Shown: positions 1 to 4,735 of the stretch, piece after piece | Layout of the letters: the number at the start of each line of letters is the position of its first letter | Numbering within the stretch: the stretch's first letter is position 1 | Source: Paludibacteraceae bacterium | Lineage (GTDB): Bacteria; Bacteroidota; Bacteroidia; Bacteroidales; Paludibacteraceae | Direction of reading: 5' to 3' | NCBI GenBank assembly: GCA_017560605.1 | Contig: JAFZEQ010000035.1 | Coordinates: 1-5,393 of the forward strand | DNA length: 5,393 bases | Notes under the pieces: generated by a model | Databases searched by the model: none | Seen by the model: the letters and a program-made list of their open reading frames with translations, nothing else | What the model was told of the DNA's origin: nothing | Made by a program: the position numbers and the translations under genes

Positions 1-981
1 ACCTGAATGCTCAAGTGCCTTCCACTCTACCTCATCAATGAATTGATGAGCACCATAACCAGCCTTAGCCTCGGATTCGTTGTTAATTTTCTCTTCATAA
101 AAACCAGGTTTAAAGGTAATACCCTCTGGAGCCTGCCAATCATCTGGTAACAAAATCAAACCATTAACACCCATCACTTGTGCACAACCCATAAGGGCAT
201 TGCAATCTTTGCGGGCACTTAACAAGTAGCGCCACTCTTCATAAGTCAATGTTCGCCAAGTATTAGGTTCATCCTTACCAATACGTTTGCACCCCCAATC
301 TTTAAAACTACCAGTATAATAGTTGGCTGCAGTATCAGTACTTACGCCGAAGTAGGAATATCCCTCATAAGTACTCCATCCAAAGAGATCAATCCAAGAG
401 TCGTAAGTCAAAGCTGTATTTTTATTGGCCGACCCGATATAATTATATTGCTCATGAGCAAAGCGCCAGGTTGTAGCATTAGGCTGATATTGCAAGTTGC
501 CAGGAGAAAAATATACCTGACGTTGCGCACCAACTGAAAATGGTTTAGCTACATAATTGGTATTAGGATGCTCTTCACCCTCTGGCACGCCTGTTCCATC
601 TAATGTAGTAAAGGACTTGGTCTCGCCGAAATACTTATTCGTTATTTGATTCAATCCCACCCAAGTACAATAGTAGTATTTAGTATTAGGTGATAATCCA
701 TAAACATTTACCACAAACGCTTTGTCATCTAATGACATAGCCTCATAAAACTTGCCCTTACGCTCCTTGATTTCTTCCTCCGTCTTGGCAATTATAATAC
801 CACAATATATCTGTCCGTAACCCTTAGGCTCTACATTCAAAGAGCCATGCAGTTTAGCAGAGTAATCCGTGATATCTGTAGCTTCCTGTGTCACCACTTT
901 GCCTGAAGTAGGCGCATTAGGTTCACAACTCATCAGCACTACACCTATGCACAATACTATTAAACCGATAATTTTCTTCAT
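1..981 (-). CDS. Large lipoprotein with FN3-like domain (C-terminus beyond window)
   Basis: The frame is open from an ATG at 981 through the window edge, giving 327 codons with no stop, so the C-terminus is missing. The leader MKKIIGLIVLCIGVVLMSC ends in a lipobox (LMSC, lipidated Cys19), so the protein should be anchored in a membrane, probably surface-exposed or periplasmic. Residues about 28-127 look like a fibronectin type III domain of the Bacteroidota kind (YGLSPNTKYYY near 94, ending GETKSFTTL at 119-127). From about residue 148 a second region begins (VYFSPGNLQYQ, WRFAHEQYNYIG, WRTLTYEEW, GLILLPDDW). I associate this pattern with secreted Bacteroidales proteins, loosely like FISUMP domains, but I cannot name a function. 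It starts 25 bases after the radical SAM stop codon and may be the last visible gene of the same operon. Whether it is functionally tied to that enzyme is unknown. Confidence 0.85.
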   Translation of the reverse strand, partial: MKKIIGLIVLCIGVVLMSCEPNAPTSGKVVTQEATDITDYSAKLHGSLNVEPKGYGQIYCGIIIAKTEEEIKERKGKFYEAMSLDDKAFVVNVYGLSPNTKYYYCTWVGLNQITNKYFGETKSFTTLDGTGVPEGEEHPNTNYVAKPFSVGAQRQVYFSPGNLQYQPNATTWRFAHEQYNYIGSANKNTALTYDSWIDLFGWSTYEGYSYFGVSTDTAANYYTGSFKDWGCKRIGKDEPNTWRTLTYEEWRYLLSARKDCNALMGCAQVMGVNGLILLPDDWQAPEGITFKPGFYEEKINNESEAKAGYGAHQFIDEVEWKALEHSG

Positions 982-1001
982 AAACCCTATATATATAAGA
1001 T

Positions 1002-1029
1002 ATTAACTATTCATTATTAACTATTAACT
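1002..1029. repeat. Heptamer array (attaact x3 plus one variant)
   Basis: Four consecutive 7-base units read attaact, attcatt, attaact, attaact on the + strand. The array covers the last codons and TAG stop of the radical SAM gene, encoding its final residues (VNNE), and continues into the spacer before the next start codon. It belongs to the same type of period-7 pattern as the arrays at 2717-2744 and 3616-3651, but with a different unit. Confidence 0.8.
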
Positions 1030-2137
1030 TATTATGGTGGCAGAGCATCAATGCTCCATCTTCACGGCGGAGGTGCATTCCTCCACCTTCGCAGTAGCGG
1101 AACAGCTTGCAATCATTGCATGGCTCTAACTTCTTCATCCACTTACGGTTACGATAATCCTTAAAGCCATTTTCCCAAACCTCCCAAAAGTCATCTTTGT
1201 AGATATTACCCTGGTAATACTTACCTCTTACACTCGTACAAGCCGATATACTACCATCTACCAAGATGGATGCGATACTTATGCCCGCAGCGCAATGGAA
1301 CAAGTGGTCGCGGATCTCCATCTCATATTCAGGCATAAAGCCCTCGCAAGAATACGAGATATGTAATCCCTCTTTGCGTTTCTCGCGGATATATTCTAAC
1401 ACTTGACGATGTTGCTCGGGTGTTAAAATAAGCTCTGGATTCTCCGCAGCTCGTCCCATCGGATCAATAGTGATAAGTCGCCAATTGCGCACACCAATAG
1501 ACCACAGATACTGCTGCATCTCATCCAATTGATTGATTGTGCGTTGGTTGACGCAAGTCACCACGTCCCATACAAGAGCGCTGCGCTGTAGATCGGCTAC
1601 GCCTGAAGATCGCCCTTCGGGCTGAAGATCGCTGCGCTGTAGAGCCGCCGCAAGTTTGATTGCTCGTGTTGCACCTTCAAAGGCAAGTGGGTGTTGGCGA
1701 AGCCAGTTGTGATCAAGTTCCAAGCCATCAAAGCTAATGGCAATAGAGCGCAAGCCTGCGGCCATGAGTTCTTTGAAGCGTTTTTCTGTCAATGCCAAAC
1801 CATTGGTCACCATACCCCAAGGATAGCCTCGTTGCTTGAGCGCTGCGCCCACCTCGGCGAGGTCTTTGCGCATCAGCGGCTCACCACCCGATATGATAAT
1901 CAGCACCTTATGCGGATCCACATGCGGTGTAACGCTTTGATCAATCACACGAAGGAAGTCCTCCGCTGGCATATCGGGTGTGACCTCACTGCTGCTACAG
2001 TCGCTACCGCAGTGCAAGCAATGTACATTGCAGCGAAGAGTGGACTCCCAGAAAAGCTGTTGCAGCGGATGCAACTGCTGGAGGTTCTTGCGACGCAATC
2101 TCTCTAATTCAAATATGATTCGCTTACGTAGGTTCAT
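1007..2137 (-). CDS. Radical SAM/SPASM enzyme of the rSAM/lipoprotein system
   Basis: This 376-residue protein has the radical SAM signature CNVHCLHC (Cys36, Cys40, Cys43), which binds the 4Fe-4S cluster that cleaves S-adenosylmethionine, and the SAM-binding SGGEPL motif at 83-88. The C-terminal part is a SPASM domain for auxiliary clusters: Cys282 in CAAG, Cys300, Cys340, Cys343, Cys349 and Cys366. The position where many SPASM domains have a further Cys, after Cys349, is Gly353 here; CEGGGMHLR seems normal for this subfamily. The features FWESTLRCN, CGSDC, WDVVTCVNQ and VDGSISAC match what I remember of the family modelled as TIGR04133, found beside putative lipoproteins in Bacteroidota. 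The substrate is not known; the neighbouring lipoproteins are the obvious candidates. Residues about 167-187 are an insertion encoded by short palindromic repeats. The start at 2137 gives the usual family N-terminus and lies 20 bases after the upstream stop, suggesting co-transcription. Confidence 0.93.
   Translation of the reverse strand: MNLRKRIIFELERLRRKNLQQLHPLQQLFWESTLRCNVHCLHCGSDCSSSEVTPDMPAEDFLRVIDQSVTPHVDPHKVLIIISGGEPLMRKDLAEVGAALKQRGYPWGMVTNGLALTEKRFKELMAAGLRSIAISFDGLELDHNWLRQHPLAFEGATRAIKLAAALQRSDLQPEGRSSGVADLQRSALVWDVVTCVNQRTINQLDEMQQYLWSIGVRNWRLITIDPMGRAAENPELILTPEQHRQVLEYIREKRKEGLHISYSCEGFMPEYEMEIRDHLFHCAAGISIASILVDGSISACTSVRGKYYQGNIYKDDFWEVWENGFKDYRNRKWMKKLEPCNDCKLFRYCEGGGMHLRREDGALMLCHHNKLIVNNE
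1577..1643. repeat. In-frame palindromic repeat insertion inside the radical SAM gene
   Basis: The 14-mer CGCTGCGCTGTAGA occurs at 1579-1592 and again at 1630-1643, exactly 51 bases (17 codons) apart. Between the copies lie two more units built on CTGwAGATCG (at 1586, 1603 and 1622, with a last partial unit at 1637) separated by small palindromes: GGC-TAC-GCC at 1595-1603 and GCCC-TTC-GGGC at 1612-1622. The first copy starts with AGCGC-T-GCGCT (1577-1587). The block codes for about residues 167-187 (RSDLQPEGRSSG then VADLQRSA) without a stop and lies between the conserved segments ending AIKLAA and starting WDVVTCVNQ. As I recall, other members of the family have only a few residues there. 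It is best read as an insertion of a repetitive palindromic element that keeps the frame. Confidence 0.75.
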
Positions 2138-2157
2138 TGTACTATTTCAAGAAATGA

Positions 2158-2706
2158 TTAGAAATCACATACTAATCCTATGCCGTTGTTGTTAGTTTGT
2201 AGGCGCAATTCGGGTTGGAAACTTGTTTGGGGCAATGAGATATTGTAGGCATCAAAACTTTTCTTCATCTTGTTCTGACCCACACATACCAACGGTATAC
2301 CCGTAATCGTGAATGCCAATCCACCCGCAGCTATTGGTGTACTAATCAACAACAGAGCCAAGCCTGGTCCCATAGTTGGGCGGTCTGGATCAGGGTGATA
2401 TGATGCGCAAAGCCCCAAAGTAAATCCTATGGCGAAGGCATCCAACGTCAAACCTGTTCCTAGTAGTCCCCAACCAGTACTATACATTTGGCGACCACTA
2501 CGGAATTGTTTATAGATATCCTGCTCGGCATTAAACTTGAGATAGGCTTGCATATCTCTGTGGCTAACTCTCTCCCCATCGTAATAATACTTATTCCCTT
2601 CGCGCGACAATACAGATGAGCCAATAGTAGTAGGGCATATAACATCCTGAGCCATCACATGCCCCACCATCAATATTAAAACGAATATTCCTAATATCTT
2701 TTTCAT
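2158..2706 (-). CDS. Exported hypothetical protein with two hydrophobic segments
   Basis: I do not recognise a named function. From the ATG at 2706 the protein has 182 residues. Residues 1-19 form a signal peptide (MKKILGIFVLILMVGHVMA) with a likely signal peptidase I site after VMA; no lipobox Cys is present. A polar stretch (YYYDGERVSHRDMQAYLKF, 40-58) is followed by two hydrophobic, glycine-rich segments at about 78-102 and 113-143 that probably span a membrane. The tail has a conserved-looking VGQNKMKKSFDAYN and ends in NNNGIGLVCDF. This arrangement resembles a recurrent family of Bacteroidota hypothetical proteins. An upstream in-frame ATG at 2730 would add eight residues before the signal peptide, but those codons are made of the heptamer array, so I use 2706. 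The gene sits 20 bases before the radical SAM start, so the two are probably co-transcribed; a role in export or placement of the lipoproteins is only a guess. Confidence 0.82.
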   Translation of the reverse strand: MKKILGIFVLILMVGHVMAQDVICPTTIGSSVLSREGNKYYYDGERVSHRDMQAYLKFNAEQDIYKQFRSGRQMYSTGWGLLGTGLTLDAFAIGFTLGLCASYHPDPDRPTMGPGLALLLISTPIAAGGLAFTITGIPLVCVGQNKMKKSFDAYNISLPQTSFQPELRLQTNNNGIGLVCDF

Positions 2707-2716
2707 AATCTTTGCC

Positions 2717-2744
2717 TTTACACTATACACTTTACACTCTACAC
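2717..2744. repeat. Heptamer array (four tandem 7-base units)
   Basis: Four exact consecutive heptamers read tttacac, tatacac, tttacac, tctacac on the + strand (GTGTAnA on the coding strand). They fill most of the 53-base spacer between the 282-residue lipoprotein gene and the next gene, ending ten bases before its start codon. The hairpin at 2746-2758 is directly adjacent. The array creates a spurious in-frame ATG at 2730. Confidence 0.85.
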
Positions 2745-2745
2745 C

Positions 2746-2758
2746 GCGACGCAGTCGC
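2746..2758. repeat. GC-rich hairpin GCGAC-GCA-GTCGC after stop codon
   Basis: This is a perfect 5-bp inverted repeat around GCA, one base beyond the TAG stop (2760-2762) of the 282-residue lipoprotein gene. The same 13 bases recur at 3824-3836 in the same position relative to the other partner gene. No T-tract follows on the minus strand, so a rho-independent terminator is unlikely here; RNA 3'-end stabilisation or a dispersed repeat are alternatives. Confidence 0.8.
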
Positions 2759-2759
2759 C

Positions 2760-3608
2760 CTACTTCTTATCTAATTGAATTTTAACATCTGTGTAGTAAT
2801 ACACAGTCCATGGATTATAGTAGTCTATATACATATCTGCAAAAGCAACCTTGGTAGTGTCATAGTAATTATAATATGGGTGTAATGCGATAACACTTAA
2901 AGTATCAGACTCGCTAATATCAAAAATAAAATCTCTATAGAAATAGCCACTTTCGCTTGTATAAATAGTCTTTGAGAGTGAGCCTGTTTTATTTTCAAGA
3001 ATCACTTTCACATCAGGCAAACCATGATCATTCTCATTAACCACCTTTCCTTCTAGCATAAGCATTGTCTCTGGTTCTTCTGGCACATCAGTATAAATCA
3101 TAATTAGTGTATCTAACCCTTCGTATAGAGGCATATAGTACTTCGTTTCACCCAATTGTATCGTATCATAATTCAAATGAGGAAGACGGGCAGAACTACT
3201 AATGGTAGTATTACAGATGCAAGGAGGAATAACTCCTTCTGGTTTTTTGGTTTCTTCCCACAAAACGATCTTGTTTCCTAGAACATCCACATGCCCCTTT
3301 ACACTATACGCACAAGGATATTCAGTATGGTGCATAAACTTTATGCTATCTGCTGTAGGAACAGTCACACGCAAAAACCTTGAATATTGATACGCATCAT
3401 AGTATTCCTCTACAGGATCTGGTTGTGGCGGAACTAATTTTTTAGGTCCTCCAGTCCCTACATCAGGCATAGGTAAAAACTTCTCAAGCCATGTGAGCGA
3501 AGGTTCACACTCCACAGATTGGAATGTAGGTTCCTTACCACCATTCTTATCCTCGCAACTCACGAGTAAGAGCAAACCAAGCAACGCTATTAATGATAAT
3601 CGTTTCAT
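2760..3608 (-). CDS. Lipoprotein with partner-like C-terminal domain, candidate rSAM substrate
   Basis: From the ATG at 3608 the protein has 282 residues. The leader MKRLSLIALLGLLLLVSC carries a lipobox (LVSC, lipidated Cys18). A further ATG at 3641 would add eleven residues ahead of the leader and is encoded by heptamer-like spacer DNA, so it is not used. Residues 19-180 are unrecognised: a proline-rich linker (about 55-66) and Cys at 34, 99, 130 and 132, the last two in PPCICN. From about residue 183 a beta-sandwich of the carboxypeptidase-regulatory type starts (LEGKVVNEN) and ends in PWTVYYYTDVKIQLDKK. This domain lines up with the 143-residue partner lipoprotein, with eight identities in the first 22 aligned residues and a shared W-x-V-x-Y...L-x-K-K ending. 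It is therefore likely a longer paralogue of the partner protein and a second possible substrate of the radical SAM enzyme. The next gene starts 53 bases on. Confidence 0.85.
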   Translation of the reverse strand: MKRLSLIALLGLLLLVSCEDKNGGKEPTFQSVECEPSLTWLEKFLPMPDVGTGGPKKLVPPQPDPVEEYYDAYQYSRFLRVTVPTADSIKFMHHTEYPCAYSVKGHVDVLGNKIVLWEETKKPEGVIPPCICNTTISSSARLPHLNYDTIQLGETKYYMPLYEGLDTLIMIYTDVPEEPETMLMLEGKVVNENDHGLPDVKVILENKTGSLSKTIYTSESGYFYRDFIFDISESDTLSVIALHPYYNYYDTTKVAFADMYIDYYNPWTVYYYTDVKIQLDKK

Positions 3609-3615
3609 AACACTA

Positions 3616-3651
3616 GACTTGTAACTTTTGACATTCAACATTCAACTCTCA
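3616..3651. repeat. Degenerate heptamer array before start codon
   Basis: On the coding strand the DNA leading into the 282-residue lipoprotein gene divides into 7-base units GAGAGTT, GAATGTT, GAATGTC, AAAAGTT, ACAAGTC, TAGTGTT, directly followed by the ATG at 3608 (the last unit spans 3609-3615). The units share an nnAnGTT/GTC pattern; acattca is exactly duplicated at 3631-3644. It is weaker than the other two arrays but has the same period and place. Confidence 0.55.
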
Positions 3652-3703
3652 TTTAGTTTTTAACTCACCAATGCAAACTGCATTCTTATGAGTTAAAACT
3701 AAA
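3652..3703. promoter_or_regulatory. Two-tier stem-loop in spacer
   Basis: The arms 3652-3667 and 3689-3703 pair over 15 bp with one bulged T (3657). Inside, AATGC (3670-3674) pairs with GCATT (3680-3684) around an AAACT loop. The long arm is A/T-rich and symmetrical, with no T-tract after it on either strand, so it does not look like a terminator. It lies 44 bases before the 282-residue lipoprotein start codon on the coding strand, where it could act as an mRNA leader structure. A decayed miniature inverted-repeat element is an alternative reading. Confidence 0.6.
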
Positions 3704-3732
3704 AAGATCCTTGATTTTTGTATATTTTTACA

Positions 3733-3745
3733 GGCTCGCAGAGCC
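3733..3745. repeat. GC-rich hairpin GGCTC-GCA-GAGCC in spacer
   Basis: This is a perfect 5-bp inverted repeat with the same GCA loop as the hairpins at 2746-2758 and 3824-3836 but a different stem. On the + strand it is followed by GTATTTTTG, which resembles a short terminator, yet no + strand gene is present to need one. It probably belongs to the same micro-palindrome family as the other hairpins. Confidence 0.6.
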
Positions 3746-3771
3746 GTATTTTTGTTTCTAAACAATCCTCG

Positions 3772-3810
3772 AATTGACTTTAATTGACAACAAAATTGAC
3801 ATCAATTGTC
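3772..3810. promoter_or_regulatory. Cluster of four AATTGAC-type motifs
   Basis: AATTGAC occurs at 3772, 3782 and 3794, and the variant AATTGTC at 3804, so the spacing is 10, 12 and 10 bases, about one DNA turn. The third and fourth motifs overlap a palindrome, AATTGA-CA-TCAATT, at 3794-3807. The cluster lies between the two partner lipoprotein genes and about 165 bases before the second one's start, so a protein-binding site is possible. The sequence is A/T-rich and no Bacteroidota -7 motif was found beside it, so the call is tentative. Confidence 0.35.
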
Positions 3811-3823
3811 TTAAAAACATACT

Positions 3824-3836
3824 GCGACGCAGTCGC
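3824..3836. repeat. GC-rich hairpin GCGAC-GCA-GTCGC after stop codon
   Basis: This is identical over 13 bases to the hairpin at 2746-2758 and again sits one base beyond a stop codon, here the TAA (3838-3840) of the 143-residue partner lipoprotein. On the minus strand it is followed after six bases by five T residues, so it might work as a weak terminator at this site, unlike at its twin. Confidence 0.75.
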
Positions 3837-3837
3837 C

Positions 3838-4269
3838 TTACTTCTTATTAAGTTTGAAATCTGCACGCATAGAGTAACGCACATTCCAAGAGTCTTTGTC
3901 TTCCACCGTCATCTTACCCGAAGAGATATGTCTAGAATCAGATTCATAGACTCCAGCGGTATCATTGACTATAACCTCCATACAATCACCACCTTGCGAA
4001 GTTATTCCATACACCGTACGATAATGCCCTTCTGCATTGGTATATACGGTATCAGGGTAATCCCAGTTACGATCATATGTGCTAACGATAACTTGCATAT
4101 TCTCTAGAGGGTTACCATTTTCGTCATAAACACGCCCTTCGACATCATACTCCGCATATGGACAACCGTAGCAAGCTGTCAGGACAAAAGCGACCCCTGA
4201 AAGCGAGAACAATCGAATGAATTTTTGCAAAATGCCATTATACTTTTGGCGAAAATCTTTGAGTTTCAT
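3838..4269 (-). CDS. Radical SAM-associated putative lipoprotein (rSAM/lipoprotein system partner)
   Basis: This 143-residue protein has a basic N-terminus (MKLKDFRQKYNGILQKFIR), a hydrophobic stretch and a lipobox LTAC with lipidated Cys33. After it comes YGCPYAEYDVEGRVYDENG, the hallmark start of the putative lipoproteins that accompany this radical SAM subfamily in Bacteroidota (modelled as TIGR04134, from memory). Residues about 40-143 look like one carboxypeptidase-regulatory-type beta-sandwich, ending in SWNVRYSMRADFKLNKK. Cys36 and Cys91 follow the lipidation site and might be relevant to a modification, but no modified residue can be identified from sequence. The protein is the likeliest substrate or partner of the enzyme at 1007-2137. 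Its start is 10 bases after the stop of the lipocalin-like gene, so the two should share the promoter at 4691-4723. The gene is separated from its enzyme by two other genes and a 229-base spacer. Confidence 0.88.
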   Translation of the reverse strand: MKLKDFRQKYNGILQKFIRLFSLSGVAFVLTACYGCPYAEYDVEGRVYDENGNPLENMQVIVSTYDRNWDYPDTVYTNAEGHYRTVYGITSQGGDCMEVIVNDTAGVYESDSRHISSGKMTVEDKDSWNVRYSMRADFKLNKK

Positions 4270-4279
4270 ATCTTTAAAT

Positions 4280-4669
4280 CTATTTAGAGTAGTTCGCTCT
4301 TACCCATTTTGTTCGCACCTTTGATTTGATGGAATCAGTCACCCAATCTTCCCGGGGAGTCAGGGCATCAAAACCATCAATCACCAATGTATTCTTATTC
4401 TCATAATAATACGTGCAACGATAATTCACATAAGAACGAACAGCATCCGTTATCCATAACGAATCTAATGTAGCAGAATAGAGATAAGGTAAAGCTGTAT
4501 CATACTCAGTAGAAGACACATACATCTCTCCGTTATTCTTAAAATCTACTGTCCAATGATCATCAATCATTTTCCAATGTCCAATAAGCAACTCCGGACC
4601 TTCAGGTTGTTCGCAACTCGTGAGTGCAAATGTCATGCAAAGCATAAATAATCCGAGAATCTTTTTCAT
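4280..4669 (-). CDS. Small lipocalin-like lipoprotein
   Basis: The product has 129 residues. The leader MKKILGLFMLCMTFALTSC ends in a lipobox (LTSC, lipidated Cys19). The mature part starts with LLIGHWKMIDDHWTVDFKNNG, then alternating strand-like segments (GEMYVSS, YSATLDSLWIT, YRCTYYYENKNTLVIDGF) to the C-terminus. A GxW near the start followed by short beta strands and an F-x-N-x-G turn is typical of small Bacteroidota lipocalin-like lipoproteins, which may bind small hydrophobic ligands; the specific ligand is unknown. It is the first gene after the promoter at 4691-4723 and lies 10 bases before the partner lipoprotein, so it appears to head the operon. The short untranslated leader (roughly 15-20 bases) has no clear Shine-Dalgarno site, as is usual in this phylum. 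Whether it takes part in the radical SAM system is not shown. Confidence 0.85.
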   Translation of the reverse strand: MKKILGLFMLCMTFALTSCEQPEGPELLIGHWKMIDDHWTVDFKNNGEMYVSSTEYDTALPYLYSATLDSLWITDAVRSYVNYRCTYYYENKNTLVIDGFDALTPREDWVTDSIKSKVRTKWVRANYSK

Positions 4670-4690
4670 ATGCGTATTATTTTAAGGGGT

Positions 4691-4723
4691 TGCAAAGTTA
4701 CGATATTTTTTTGAATTGTGCAA
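4691..4723 (-). promoter_or_regulatory. Bacteroidota-type promoter for the lipoprotein operon
   Basis: On the minus strand, TAACTTTGCA (4700-4691) matches the Bacteroidota -7 element TAnnTTTG. A TTG at 4723-4721 lies 20 bases upstream of it, the spacing expected for the -33 element. The motif ends 21 bases before the ATG at 4669, so transcription would start about 15-20 bases before the gene. It occupies the 66-base spacer after the VWA gene, suggesting a separate transcription unit. No comparably good promoter was found before the other genes. Confidence 0.8.
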
Positions 4724-4735
4724 GTATTGGTAACT

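Noticed and set aside
1577..1643. CRISPR-like array
   Set aside because: Units are 15-19 bases with palindromic variable parts, lie within a coding frame, and have no spacer of CRISPR length or cas gene nearby.
1838..1848. GAGCGCTGCGC, also found at the edge of the insertion in the same gene
   Set aside because: Here it codes for residues that fit the conserved enzyme sequence (GAAL), without the neighbouring repeat units, so the match is probably chance.
1691..2195. Open frames on the + strand opposite the start of the radical SAM gene (1691-2107 and 1980-2195)
   Set aside because: They are antisense to well-supported coding sequence, have no domain or leader, and reflect the codon pattern of the gene on the other strand.
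2460..2645. Short minus-strand open frame inside the 182-residue protein gene
   Set aside because: It is an out-of-frame shadow of a gene with a clear signal peptide and hydrophobic segments.
2707..2730. Longer start for the 182-residue protein (ATG at 2730)
   Set aside because: The extra eight codons are mostly heptamer array and would place charged residues ahead of a normal signal peptide that starts at 2706.
3609..3641. Longer start for the 282-residue lipoprotein (ATG at 3641)
   Set aside because: The extra eleven codons come from the degenerate heptamer spacer; the ATG at 3608 gives a standard lipoprotein leader.
3733..3750. Rho-independent terminator on the + strand
   Set aside because: The stem and T-run fit loosely, but no + strand gene exists upstream and the hairpin resembles the other GCA-loop palindromes.
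3609..3820. Bacteroidota promoter before the 282-residue lipoprotein
   Set aside because: The closest match to the -7 element is CAATTTTG, which lacks the TA, and no convincing -33 partner was found.
3202..4107. + strand open frames at 3202-3390 and 3784-4107
   Set aside because: Both are antisense to lipoprotein genes and show no recognisable protein features; the second also runs through the hairpin and stop-codon region.
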